Source of the DNA: Plutella xylostella
Lineage: Eukaryota; Arthropoda; Insecta; Lepidoptera; Plutellidae
Direction of reading: 5' to 3'
NCBI RefSeq assembly: GCF_932276165.1
Contig: NC_064001.1
Coordinates: 6,889,501-6,953,500, forward strand
Length of the DNA stretch: 64,000 nt
The notes under the pieces were generated by a model. That model had not been told where the DNA came from, searched no databases, and saw nothing but the letters and a program-made list of their open reading frames with translations. Below are positions 1-11,813 of the stretch, piece after piece; the stretch's first letter is position 1; the number at the start of each line of letters is the position of its first letter. The position numbers and the translations under genes were made by a program.

Positions 1-436
1 GAGTAGAAGGAGTAGTTTGTAATTAAAGGATATTTTTAAAACATAGCTGTACGTTCAGGTTTTGAAATTTTTGAAAACTATAAAAGTTTCCGTTTTCTTC
101 TGTCATCTGTATAGATTATCTGTCAAAAGTTGAATGATAGTTTTCGCTAGAGGCACTGCTTTGTATGCGAGAAAACGTAAACGTTTATAGTTTCCGACAA
201 TCTAACAAAGCTGTACTAGACCCTCTGAATGTCAATTTTGACATTGATATTGACGTGACTATAAATCACCGACGAGCCGTACTTTAATCAAAATATCGTT
301 CGTTAAGTTTGATACAGTTGCAGCGAAACTATTGATTAACTCGGATTAGTTGAACTTAGTTTAACAAGTTAGGGAACAAATTGGTCTCTCATTGAAATTT
401 CTGCACGGCTATTTTCGTCTTATCTGGTACTCAATC

Positions 437-645
437 CTAATCCTAACTATTATTATAATATTATAAATGCGAAAGTAACTGTGTCTGTCTGTCTGTTACT
501 CTTTCACGCCAAAACTACTGAACGGATTTGAATGAAATTTGGTATAAATATGGTCTAGACCCAGAGAAAGAACATAGGCTACTTTTTATTCCGGAATTCC
601 CACGGGAAAACTTTTTAAGGCGAACTTTTCACGGGAACAGCTAGT
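437..645 (+). mobile_element. Non-autonomous Helitron-like repeat (Lep1-like)
   Basis: The copy starts with TC (TCCTAA...), runs through a GTCTGTCTGTCTG microsatellite and ends in CTAG followed by T, which is the A^T insertion pattern of Helitrons. The same body is found at 14595-14967 and 46617-46815. No coding capacity. The Helitron assignment rests on the TC...CTAG termini and on familiarity with this repeat in Lepidoptera, not on a search. Confidence 0.65.
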
Positions 646-3600
646 AGAGGTTAAATAGATTCAGAGTATGCTAAGTGGTGGCACACAAAAGTAGCTACAT
701 TACAAAATCCTCATGCATACCTTGGTTTTCTAATCCGATTCAAAATAAAACAATCTACCTCCATGAATCAGCAAACACCACTGGACTTACCTACAACATT
801 TCATTTTATTTAACGTCAGTTACAATAAAAAATCATTCGCAGATCCAATGCCGATATACACACGTACCTTGTAAAAGCATGAATAATCGAAATACCGATA
901 GCTGGCTGTCATAAACAAGAGTTTGAACGAAACACACATTCCAAGTTTATCGAGATCGAGACTGAACACTTTGCTGGCTCCGACTCGTAAAGCTCAAAAC
1001 TTAATAACACATTTCCGGACGTAAACCAGTCTGTCGCCGAACAATATGTGTGATATAAATCAGCCAATGCAACGTCCAGTGTGGAGCCGAATAAAAACAG
1101 ATGAAAAGACGTGGAAGTGAAGAAACTACGTAGCTATTCAGCCGTCGCTACACCGGTTCGTTATCGACTAACATATATTATACTTACATCACTATATCGC
1201 GATTCGCCATCAATACGGCGCTATGATCGGTACAACGCGCATTAAACGAGTTTACCGACGATGACAACATACCTCATACATTTATGACGATGCCCAATGC
1301 AGCAGCGTCTTAATCACTTGAAGTTAGAAGATACCACTCCAGATCATTCATGAGCAATTTGTCTTGCACCATCGTTAGCCTTCGTCAATTCTTCACGGAA
1401 GGAGACTTTCCGAGTGACTTAGGTATAAACTATGAATATTCTGAGAATTCAATGTAACGTAGGAATCTGAAGGCTTTTGCAACTAAAAAGAATTCCGACA
1501 TTACCTTATTGAAGATCCAGATTGTCCTAGTCAAGGCTAAGGCGGTAAAGATGAGTCAGAGTCAGAGTGGTCTGCCTCAAACAGAACTGCCCAGGGTACG
1601 CCAGAAGACACAGTTGATACATCACAAATGCGGCATTTTTCGGGCACATTAGAAAAATCGATTATGGCTAACGATGACGCAATCAAGGTTGCAAAACTAG
1701 TCCGAAAAGGTTCTTCTCTCTTAGTTTTCTACTCGACACTAGAAGCCCACTTCGCTGACACTGGCCGCGATTCTGCATTTTATCACCGATCCCGCATAGC
1801 GGATAGCCGTCGCGTCTTGGAAAAATATATTAAGTACTTGGCTATTTTATACTAACCACAGTAAAATTTCCGTGTAATTATGTATGTACCTACTTACCTA
1901 TATTTTGGCATAGGTACGAGTAGGTTTACCATACCTGCCTACGTGTTAGAAGGGCATAAACGGAGGCAGGCAAAAGTGCATTGCTGTCACCCCTTTTCTG
2001 TAGTCATGTTAACCCCTGTATCTGTTGAAATTTCAAGGAATTCAAGGTCCGAGAGAATATACCTCCTTAGCTACCTCCGTCTTGTTCTTGAATCGAACAC
2101 AATATCCCTTGGTCAACCTCGGTTATTAAGTATTGGGCTAAATAATAAAAAAAAAAAAATTTTTTATGCTAACTAAAACTTTTACTGGCTACCTACTGGT
2201 ATAGGCGAAATATGCTATATCGGAATATATAGGTGCTTATAATGGTTGCGTATTCTATATTGGTCTGTATTCCTACTGAGGTTTGAAAGCTTAACCTAAA
2301 TCCTAGGTACAGGTGTAGAGTACCTACAGTTAACCCTACATAAACCTAACTACATCATGCAAATCAATACAACACCTATATAGGTATCCTATCCGTAGCA
2401 ACGATTCCATTAACCGAAGTTCATTGACTTACTATTGTTAATACATGTATTTTCACTTGCAGCTCTTATTACCAGGGCCTTAGGGGTGAGTATTTGACGC
2501 AGTGGGTGGTCTGTTCAAGCGAGGGGCAAACATACCTTACCCCCTTTATACAGTACACAAGTGTCCAGTTCAGTTTCCATTATTGTTATGAGGTTGCGTT
2601 ATGCCGTACCTTATGTCTGTGTTGGAACTACCAAACGAGTTATAGCTAGTTGTGCCCAAGTGGATTGGACTACGAAATCTTCAGGACAGGGAGGTAATAG
2701 CTACATTTTCAACATCATACCCTGCAGGGACAGTTGAGAATCTAAAGTTAGTTATTTTGACTCGGTTTTGAATTCTCACCTTCGGCAAAAAAATCCACAG
2801 CTAACCGCTACACCATACACGCATACAGTCGTCGTAACACAAGACACTCGGGTACAATTATTCCCATCTCAATTTCATTACATCCCTCATAATTAGTTCA
2901 CGAAAGGGCCCAGTAATGAGTTCCCCGATGTCCAGGGCTTGCCCGGATAAAATGTAATTACGTTACACACAGCAAACGTAATTATCTACTACCTATGGCT
3001 ACGTACTACCCACTCCTTCTCTATGCCGGTCCGGTATCCTTCGGACGTTAATCCGACTTGACATAAAGGCACCAGGTAAATCGTTCGGTTTATACGATCT
3101 CCTTTCGAGCGTAAAATATTTACGATTTGGTACGGCTGCGATTTTTAAAGGAGGAACGATTGCGGGCGGGAATTAGATAGGGGTAAAAAATAAATAAAAA
3201 AGGTATACACACACAGAAAAAAATATTAAGGCGCAAGGCCTAGGGGGTCACTCATCGAAAGAACACGCACGTCGCACTTATAACGGAATCGGCACGCTTG
3301 ATATATAACAAGATAGAGTCGTGGTTTTTAGCGCTGCAGTTTTGTTTTTCCTAAGCTTCGGAGCGCTGCGCTAACGGATCTATCTCGTATTAAGCTTGCC
3401 GATTTACTTTGCGTGACTGTTTATTCGGTCGTTCGTTGATTTATATAGACGTAGCAAAAGGGACATAGATATAGCTAAATGAAATTTGTTGTAAAGGTGG
3501 TTGAAAATAATAGAATAAGTAAGAGTAAAGATACATTTATTCAAGAAATCCTAACCTAAATTCACTGATTAAACAATAACAATATAAAATGTTCTAATGT

Positions 3601-3928
3601 CTTTTTTAATATTATAAGTTATAAGTTTACACAAAACGATTAATTAGGATATATTATCCGAAATAGATACTATTCGTAATATCTACTTATCTATCTTATT
3701 AATGCTTTAGCACTTAAAGTACTTACTTATAATTAATAGGTTTATAGATGATAGTAGACTGCATTAACTTATTGAGGTCAAGTATTATATCAAAGTCAAG
3801 TGATGTGGCCTTGTTATAGACCAATAAATATAAATATGTTGATTTCTGATAAAAGGATATTAATTAAAGGTTGGTTCTTGTAAAGAATGTTAAAATATAG
3901 TGGACACCGGCTAGGTATATTCAATATA
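646..3928. other. Non-coding stretch, no gene recognised
   Basis: Open frames here are short (at most about 98 codons), with no recognisable domain or splice-consistent exon set. The stretch holds an A-run near 2146-2158 and scattered TAGGTACCTAC-type words typical of lepidopteran intergenic DNA. I see no tRNA-like or repeat boundary that I can support. Confidence 0.5.
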
Positions 3929-4265
3929 CACTCACGAGCATTGAAAAAGTTCAACTTACAGAATACACACATCAAATAGCCGCTATTTTTAAAACATTGT
4001 ATATTTAAAAAATAAACAATATTTACTTTTATAGTTGCTAATATTCTGAAGCGCTGTTAAATGTAGATACTTCAAAATTTCAGATGGCGTAATTAAGCTA
4101 GCCTCTTCCGTTTAGGAGTAATTTCGTGCTATTGTCACTGGAACTGTCACTCTGGCGAAAAGTGGGTGCAGCAATGCACCTCTGCCTACCCCGCAAGGGA
4201 GTACTGTAGTACAAGGCGTGAGTGCGTGTTCGTTGTCACTGGAACTATTTCATTGCTCGCGAGTG
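3929..4265. mobile_element. TA-flanked MITE, family A copy 1, split by a SINE fragment
   Basis: Terminal inverted repeats of about 20-29 bp begin CACTCACGAGCATTGAAAAA on the left and CACTCGCGAGCAATGAAATA on the reversed right end, flanked by TA on both sides. Internal words such as TTAAGCTAGCCTCTTCCGTT match copies at 5524-5756 and 42529-42750. A TA duplication and short TIRs point to the Tc1/mariner superfamily. An 87-bp SINE fragment plus target duplication lies near the right end. Confidence 0.75.
4146..4232 (+). mobile_element. 5'-truncated tRNA-derived SINE fragment
   Basis: It matches, in the opposite orientation, the 3' part of the longer SINE at 4839-5102 (shared word GCAGCAATGCACCTCTGCCT). 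It is bounded by a direct repeat TTGTCACTGGAACT at 4132-4145 and 4233-4246, so it is a true insertion into the MITE. The tRNA-like head is missing, as expected from incomplete reverse transcription. Confidence 0.8.
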
Positions 4266-4769
4266 TATTTAGTGACTTAGTTTGTCATCGACACGATAAG
4301 AAGGAGTTACATGAAGGTAATAATAATAGTACTAATGACACAATACAGAGTATTATTGACGCATATTGCGTGTTCACATCTTATCAACTGAGCTCAATGT
4401 GACGTTAGTTTATGAATTGAATACTGATATCCGATTGTGACGAAATTGAACTGTTCAATTGCAGTGTACATGAAAATATTATTCAATATCGCAAATACCA
4501 AACATAACAACTCTTGGCGTCAGCAAATATTTGTCATTTCAGATAAATATTGGCACGAAATGGAGCTATTGAACATAACATACCATACAAATGTCCATAA
4601 CACATAATAAACCTATATGTCTGCCGTAGTGGGTAAAAAGATACATACATAAACGATTTACGTAGGTACTTATACACATTTTAATCACAGTTACGCTCAA
4701 CTCAACTGAAAGTTACATTAATAGAGAAGAATGGATATTATTGTTTATCGCAATCCTTATTTTGTTATA
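4266..4769. other. Short non-coding spacer
   Basis: AT-rich sequence between two TIR elements. I see no coding, RNA or repeat signal in it. Confidence 0.4.
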
Positions 4770-5240
4770 CAGAATGCAAAGTTGCAAAAGTGGGATGATA
4801 AGCCGAAACGGAGTGACTCAAGAGTTCTATTTGAACAAAAAACAAAAAAAACAAGCACTCACGCCTTGTACTAATGTACTCCCTTGCGGGGTAGGCAGAG
4901 GTGCATTGCTGCACCCACTTTTCGCCAGAGTGTTATGTTAGTCCCAATGTAATAGGGGGCGGGCCTATTGCCATTTTTCGGGCACATCCAAGACCCGAGA
5001 ACAAATATCTGTGTTTAAACAAATATCTGCCCCAGCCGGGAATCGAACCCGGGACCATCGGCTCAGTAGTCAGGGTCACTAACCACTACGTCATTCGGTC
5101 GTCTATTTGAACAACTTTTGTTCTAAAACTTTGTTGTTCTATTGTTCGTTGTTCTATTTGAACAACTTTTGTTCTAAAACTTTTGAAAATTCGCGACAAA
5201 AATAACGGATTACTACACTTACCACTTTTGCAACACCATG
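4770..5240. mobile_element. TA-flanked MITE, family B copy 1, split by a SINE
   Basis: The left end (CAGAATGCAAAGTTGCAAAA) and the reversed right end (CATGGTGTTGCAAAAGTGG) are inverted repeats bounded by TA. Removing the SINE and one target copy leaves about 195 bp. Related copies are at 60904-61000 and, partial, at 54545-54615; all share GTTGCAAAAGTGG or TTTTGTTCTA words. Confidence 0.6.
4839..5102 (-). mobile_element. tRNA-derived SINE, near full length
   Basis: Read on the minus strand, the head carries pol III promoter boxes: an A-box-like TAGTGGTTAGTG near 5080 and a B box GGTTCGATTCC near 5050. The body ends in an A-rich tail next to 4839-4860. A 12-bp target duplication, CTATTTGAACAA, flanks it at 4827-4838 and 5103-5114. 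The tRNA-like part is the promoter of the SINE, not a functional tRNA gene. Movement would need a partner LINE; its family is not visible here. Confidence 0.88.
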
Positions 5241-5523
5241 TATAAAGAACTAACTAGTGGATAAAATTAAATAAATCTATACCTACATAATACTTTTCAT
5301 AAAAATATATCTTACGCTAATAAAGTAAGGCACTTTGTGAACATCAAGTCATTTTCGCAGAGTTACATTAAAGAACTTTAAACTAAGTTTGACCTTACAT
5401 CTATTGCAGCCTTGCTTCACCTTTATAAAGTAGAGTAATTTCAGATATTACCTACATTGGTTTTCGATATCATAAAGTTCAAAATATGATGGTCATAATA
5501 CTGCCCAGAGCGGGTTAAAAGTA

Positions 5524-5756
5524 CACTCCCGGGCAATGAAAAAGTTCCACTCTCAAAATTCCGACACCAAACAACCCCAATTTTTTCAAAGTTTTAATTT
5601 AAAATTAGAACAAAATATTACCGTTATTAGTTGTTAATATCCTGATGCTCTGTTAAATGTACTTCAATGTTGCAGAAGTAGCCATTAAGCTAGCCTTTTC
5701 CTTTTAGAAGCAATTTGGTGCTTTTCTCAGTGGAACCTTTTCATTGCCCGTGAGTG
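5524..5756. mobile_element. TA-flanked MITE, family A copy 2
   Basis: A 233-bp intact copy with TIRs CACTCCCGGGCAATGAAAAA / CACTCACGGGCAATGAAAAG and TA at 5522-5523 and 5757-5758. The inner sequence aligns with the copies at 3929-4265 and 42529-42750. No coding capacity. Confidence 0.8.
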
Positions 5757-5930
5757 TATATTTTTTCGACATTTTATATTTTGTTGTTTTTTTCACTAAG
5801 AGATGACATGCCTACACCTCTTGAGTAGTTTTAACAGTAAACGGACAGAAAGTTTTAGTATAGACAAATCGATTAAATTGAATTGATTTAAGGTCGATCT
5901 AAGTTTAAAGTTCCTTCGTACCACTCAGCG

Positions 5931-5936
5931 TTTATT
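5931..5936 (-). terminator. Possible poly(A) signal of the MTHFD2-like gene
   Basis: AATAAA on the minus strand about 300 bases past the stop codon at 6239. It is the plausible signal I see in that stretch, but such hexamers are common in AT-rich DNA. Confidence 0.3.
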
Positions 5937-6238
5937 AATTTTCAGATTGGTCCCATTAAAAATAATTAATGTTAAATTATAATTTGGAGATTCTAACGAA
6001 TGCGAAATATTCACTGGAATACAAACTGTTTACGAATAAATCATAAATTATCAAAACTATTACTTTTTAACTAAACGCCTTTGAGGTAAGTTTGTACAAC
6101 AAACTATTCGAAAATAGATTAACAAATAAATAAAACGGAAATTAATAACACAAACATGAAAATGCGCGTTACGTACCTCTTTCCTTTAACTGTCGTCATA
6201 GATTAACAACTTCGGTAGAGGCACGTAGGCAGAGATGC

Positions 6239-8211
6239 TCACTGCATCTGAGAGTCAATGTCGCGAAGCTTCTGGGCAGCTTGGAATGTGTTTTGCATCA
6301 GCATGGCAACTGTCATCGGGCCAACGCCACCGGGAACCGGGGTGATCGCACCGGCGATCTTGCTTACTTCTGTTAGAGCATAAACGTAAAATATGTGAAA
6401 ATGAATTTACTAACAAAAGTTTTTTTTAAATAAATAATTAAAATGGTTTAGGTTTACTTGCTATATAAGTACGTAAGAATAAATATTTCATGTAAAAAAT
6501 ATCAAAAATAAACATTACATGTACTGTTTAGTCGGATTTTAATTTGAAAAATTAAATGATGGGTATGTGACATATAAAAATATTGTATTAACTTACCATC
6601 ATAATCAACATCTCCAACCAACTTGGTTTTTCCGTTATCGTCAGTGATCCTCGTGATGCCGACATCAATGACCGTCGCGCCTGGCTTCACCATGTCCGCT
6701 TTGATGAGTTTTGCTACTCCTGTAAACGACAGACACGTTAGGATTCCACTTTTTAATAAGTACTTATAATTATACAATTTATTTAATACTTGAGAGAGAT
6801 CAACTTTGAGGTTCCCCTTTTCAATTCAATATCACTTCTGATTTGCCGCATAATAATTAATCTATGTCAGTTTTAATAGGTTATTTTTAAATAGTAGAGC
6901 AATTGAACCCGAATTTAATATTTTTACGATATTTTTTTTATAAGTACTTTAAGGTTTGAATTGAAGTATGTGGAAGCTTTAAATATCTTAAAATGAGCTT
7001 TTAATGAATGAATAATAAATTGCATACCAGTAGCACTGATGATTATATCTGCGTTCCTGCAGAAGTATTCCAGCTTCTCTTTCGGGGTGTACCGATGGCA
7101 GATGGTGACTGTGGCATCCATGCCGAGGCCACTGTCATGCTTCATGTCACTGTGCAGCATCATAGCAATCGGCATACCAACATTCTTGGAACGACCCACT
7201 ACCACTGCATTGCGACCGAACGTTGGAACTTTAAATCTGAAAGAATAGGACTATTGAAACAAATGAAGACATGCGGAAATGAAATACAATGCTTTTCATC
7301 AATAGTGCGCCCATATTTTGCTGTTTTTATTATATGGCTAATTTAATACAAAAAATGTATTACCTCTTCAACATTTCTATAACGGCTAATGCAGTAGCTG
7401 GCACTATTGTTGGCATATCCAAGCTCAGCTGACCAACATTTATGATGTGGAAACCATCAACATCCTTCTCCGGAGCCACTGCATTGCACACATTTCTCTC
7501 ACTGATACTCTCTGGTAATGGAAGCTGTATTAAGATGCCATCAATGTCAGCATCATCATTTAACGCCTTAATTTTCTCAATAAGTTCGACTTCAGAAAGT
7601 GTTTCTTCATACAGTAGGGTTTTGGCATCAATACCAACATCCTTAGCTGCTTGTATCTTGTTTCTAACATATGTGTGGCTTGCGGGATCATCCCCTACAA
7701 TGATGCAGGAGAGAGATGGTGCTCGGTGACCATGCTTAGTCCAATTTTCAATTTGAATCTTCAGCTCATCCTTAATCTCCTTAGCTAGGGCCTTGCCATC
7801 AAGGATTTTGGCCATAATGCTGTGGACAAAATACAATGTTAAAGATAATGTGACACAGGTGTACAAATATGTGGTTAGGTAATATATAGATAATTCTTCA
7901 AAGTTACTGCAAAAAAACATAAGAGAAAGATCAAGAGAATCTTAAAATAATATATGTGCATATATGTTTTATCACTCATTAGATTGGTTTATGCTAAGCA
8001 TGGAAAATATAAAAAAACTATCTAAATAGAAGCTACACAGAAGCACACACATCACTCCTAGACAAGTTTTCTACCAGGCAATAAGATTAACTCAGATTCA
8101 ACATGTTATTTAGAATTACCTGGCCGTGCCCAGAGAATCAATAAACGTGTGACTTCTCATCTTGGTAGTCAGATATGTACTGACAAGGCGTAAGCATTTA
8201 GTCTGCCTCAT
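6239..8211 (-). CDS. Mthfd2 (Nmdmc): Mitochondrial bifunctional methylenetetrahydrofolate dehydrogenase/cyclohydrolase (NMDMC/MTHFD2 type)
   Basis: Five coding exons: 8211-8120, 7819-7364, 7236-7028, 6719-6597 and 6369-6239 (stop TGA 6241-6239). All four introns have GT donors and AG acceptors, and the exons sum to 1011 nt, giving 336 residues. Known role: oxidises 5,10-methylene-THF to methenyl-THF and hydrolyses it to 10-formyl-THF in mitochondria. Seen: the catalytic YVxxK (Y81, K85), GILIQLPLP (about 125-133), DVDGFH (about 150-155), the nucleotide-binding GRSKNVGMPIA (about 197-207), and a C-terminal TPVPGGVGPMTVAML. The VPATALAV segment resembles the PATP stretch of the MTHFD2 branch, not the PCTPKG of cytosolic enzymes, so NAD(P)-linked MTHFD2 type is the best fit. 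Length is close to animal MTHFD2 proteins. No repeat interrupts an exon. The first exon adds a likely mitochondrial presequence. Confidence 0.95.
8120..8211 (-). CDS. Mthfd2 (Nmdmc): First coding exon of the MTHFD2-like gene: mitochondrial presequence
   Basis: This 92-nt exon is too short to stand out as an open frame. It starts at ATG 8211-8209, ends at a CAG|GTAATT donor, and joins in phase to the acceptor at 7819/7820. It encodes about 30 residues rich in Arg, Lys, Ser and Thr with no acidic residue until position 25, which suits a cleavable mitochondrial targeting peptide. Internal Met codons at residues 18 and 33 could give shorter forms; Met33 lies in exon 2 just before the catalytic domain. 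A leaky start or an alternative first exon could therefore make an untargeted form (inference). Confidence 0.85.
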
Positions 8212-10579
8212 CACTTACTGTTGACGTACACGGGTCATTAGGTCAGAATTGCCGAACAACACATTTTATAAACAACTTACAAAATAATATGGGAATTATA
8301 AAAACTAAACACAGTTCTAACAGAAAATAACTAGTTAAGTCTTAATTAACATAGTTAATATTGGTAAATGGGGGCAATTGCTTTCATAGGGTGAACAGTT
8401 CAAAATTTATCACAAATAACCTGTTTATACTACACACAAACTGCTTTAAATCTGAATTTTTATCTAAAATGCATAGCATTATACCAGATATTTCCAGTTA
8501 ATATTCAACCAAGATAGTCTTTGTCCACCAAGGTAAAAACACTTATTGAATCAATCGAACAAGCTATTTTAATAACATAAATGTTACTGTTAATTGTTAG
8601 GTATGTATAAGCAAAATAGTGGCTACATAGCAATGTTATTTAAACACCATGGCTATGTTTAAAGTAACCAGTAAGTACCGACCTAACCTAACAGTAAGTT
8701 AAATTTATTAGTGATAACATAGTATGATAAAACCTAGTCTTCAAGCAATTCTTTTGGTAGCTACTTATCTCAGAAATAAGGGCCTCTTTAGTTTTAGTAG
8801 GATGGATCGTGGTGAAGCTAAGAATTTAATTATTTATGCTAGGTTATTAAGAATGACTTAGGTTATCTACTTACTCACAAGTTTAATTGAGTCGAAATCT
8901 ATGAAAATCACTCTCGTTGGTGGTTGGTAACTTCGTCTGCAATACTCAGAATTTTCTTGTAAATGATATCAATGCGGTAAAAACGCAATAAACACGTGAA
9001 AAGTGTACTTTTCGAGGTTGTGTTTTTTTTACTAAGAAATTTTGACAGCCTACTGCCTGATTAGTGAGCACTGACACTGACATTGACAGCTCGGGAAATG
9101 TAGTGCGCATACTTTGCGTTTTGATTTTCCAACCAAAATAAATAATCAAAAATAATGATTTTCTAAAAGTCACATCATAAAAATTGCCTGTTGCCTTTGA
9201 AATGATGAAATTTATTAGAAACATGACAAAATGTGGAATATTTTTAACATAGGACGTAGTATTGACCCCTTTGCTCCCTCTTTGATAAGATATCTCGGAG
9301 GTGTGGTCACCGGTCAATCGTCAAGTCGCCGCAGGGGGGTCTGATAAACTTGTTTTTCTCTGATAATTACTGATAAGTAATAATATGTCTGGGTTACCTA
9401 CGCTACCTATACTTATACTTAAAACCAAGGAACATAAGTAAGTAATAACACGTAGGGTGCTTGGTGATTGCTTATGCTTAGTGCTTACATAGAGAAACTG
9501 GGTTCCCTATAATATAGGGAAATAAATAAGGTACGGGTAGATATTATCTACCCGTTGAAACAGATTAACGTTAAACCTTAATATAATTATTATGCTGGGG
9601 ACTTATCTGTCAGTTCATTAAAAAAAATGGATTTTAATAAATTGTTAAGATTGTTATGGTAGCCATCATAGAATCTATTAAATTAACGTTAGTAGGTATC
9701 TATGAACGTTGTATGTAGGTAAGGTATATAAGTTACAAAAGAGGCAAGTTACTGATGAGAGAAGTAGGTACCTCGAGGCTGCTCAGCTGCCTAATATTCA
9801 ATTAAAACTTTTTAATTTTGCTCGAACCTTCTGTAATATTCGCAGTTTATCCACTTCTGACACAAAGTGAGAAAACAAAAAGGAAAGATTGATAATAATT
9901 GCGAGAATAATTGAAAATTATATATTGAAAATAATTGAGAAAAAATAACGTAACAACTTGATCTAACCTTGATCTGTTTGATTGTGGTTTTACATTAGGA
10001 ACCTGGGACAGTCACAGCGGTCATCTGGATTTTCAGTAGGTACCTAAGTATAAGTAGTGTATGTATAATTAGGCATTTTATAAACCCGCTACATTTCAAA
10101 TTGCATTAAATTTGACCCAGTAGAATTATTATAGGTAAGTACATAGACAAAAATGTCTATTAACGAAGAATGAGACCATCATTGTGTGATATTTATTGTT
10201 TAGATCATCATTATCGTGAATAAATCAGTTGCAAACATGGCTCATTAGCTCTTCCGAGAAACACTGTGGATCTCAACCATATAATGGCCAGCCTAGCCCT
10301 TTATTCAACGGCAGTGCTACCGACGTACCCTGATGCGATCTGAATCAGGTATTAATAACTACAGGGTACCATAGGGGTTCAAAAAGTGGCATAGTAAGCC
10401 AAATAAGACGTGCGTGCGTGACTCAGGGGGTCATCCTGAACAATTAATTTTCTTGTTTCTTAATTTTTCTTATTTTTATTTTCACCTATGTAATCACGAG
10501 GTAAATTTATGGTACCTAAGCCTAGATTTTTAAAAAAAATTATTTGGACCTTTTTGTATACTTACGAACTTATAATGTA
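8212..10579. other. Upstream flank of the MTHFD2-like gene, non-coding
   Basis: It should contain the promoter and any 5' UTR, but no core promoter element stands out. A GTGAGT word on the minus strand near 8880 could be the donor of a non-coding first exon, though the AG before 8211 has a poor pyrimidine tract. A near-perfect palindrome (10-base arms, 3-base centre) lies at 9533-9555. No coding frame here looks real. Confidence 0.4.
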
Positions 10580-11370
10580 ATTGGGCAGTTCTTCTTTTTA
10601 ACCTACATAAAGGTGTCTCCATCAGTTGTGAAGAAAAAATCATGAGTTTTACAAATATTTATTTACTCATTTATATTTCAACGTGCATTGTACTAAAAAC
10701 ACAACGGCTGTGCACGTTTACAAAAATATAAATTTATATTTTTGTATTTAAAATTACGTTACAGAGTGGTAATTCCGCGTGACAGAGGTGTATTTCATAC
10801 AAATCTTGGCTGTCTCCCGTCACTTCATCCTGCGTATATTCCATAATGTTACAAAAAATATATATGACGACATAAAATATAAAAAAATATTTAAACTCCA
10901 GAAGATATTAGCTATTTAGTAAAACAAAATATATATTTTTAAATTATTTCTGAAATATTTAAAAAAATGTTGAAAATTTGTCTCTTACTACCTAATGTTT
11001 TAGTAGTTACATTCTGTCACATAGGTTGCCATTTAAAATATTTGTTTGAGCCACTCGTCCTTATTGCCATCGATCAGAGTTTAAGGTCTACTTTTCCCCT
11101 TGGTAAGATTTCCCCTTTGAGATCCAGACGCCGCGTATCGGCCACCCGCAAAGTGTGACAGGAGGTGCGTGGGTTTATTCGGCGACAGCTTCGTCACGTA
11201 GGTAAATATTAAAATAAAATACAATTAAATTATTATTTTGTTATTTACTCATTGGTAATAACAATTACTTTGCAATCAACATGTGAATATTACACTTTAT
11301 GTTACTGTTTCAATGCTAATCGACTTTGCAACACATTTTACTCCTCTGTCACACGACAAATCTGTCACAT

Positions 11371-11558
11371 TCTTACCAAACACTCCAACCTGAGGATATT
11401 CATCAAAGAAAAATTAAAGAGAAACTACACGTTTTGGTTAAAGTACGAAGCGAAAGGAACGTCCAATACACTTGCGCTGCAGTAATAAAAAGTTTCGATA
11501 GTGAAAAGGGTAATTTCGTGCTATTGTTCTCAAGAACAGGCGATGAATGTGGTAGACT

Positions 11559-11599
<41 letters not shown>

Positions 11600-11663
11600 T
11601 ATTATCACTCCACAGACTTTATGTCCGTGCCTTGGTAGACTGTTTAATATGGTGGAGAATGAT
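11371..11663 (+). pseudogene. Coding remnant in the 3.0-kb TIR element
   Basis: An open plus-strand frame of about 60 codons with mixed, protein-like composition (contains KLHVLVKVRSE and NFVLLFSRTGDECGRL) runs to the retroposon at 11563. If the retroposon and one target copy are ignored, it continues about 14 codons to a stop near 11672. It looks like the C-terminal part of a transposon protein. I do not recognise the family and claim no function. Confidence 0.35.
11563..11632 (-). mobile_element. Very short 5'-truncated retroposon with poly(A) tail
   Basis: A run of 33 T (11560-11592), followed by about 40 bp, is bracketed by the direct repeat TGGTAGACTGTTT at 11550-11562 and 11633-11645. 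This is the signature of target-primed reverse transcription in minus orientation. The non-poly(A) part is too short to name the source. Confidence 0.8.
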
Positions 11664-11813
11664 TTATCGGATGTTTGATGATAACATTAAAGTCCTTTCA
11701 GCTTCTAAGGTAATTAAAAAAGGAAAAAGTATTTTTTTTCAAGTTCTAAGGGCCACTGTTGTATTTTCAAAATATGGCTGATTAAAACTTTAACAAATTA
11801 CGTAATTTTTCAT

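Noticed and set aside
5030..5100. A functional tRNA gene
   Set aside because: A and B boxes are present, but the sequence lies in a SINE with a target duplication and does not close a normal acceptor stem.
7008..7346. Plus-strand open frames over the MTHFD2-like exons
   Set aside because: They are antisense shadows of exons 2 and 3, which have family motifs and correct splice sites on the minus strand.
8946..9317. Minus-strand frame of 123 codons upstream of the folate gene
   Set aside because: Low-complexity composition, no domain, no supporting splice pattern; probably chance.
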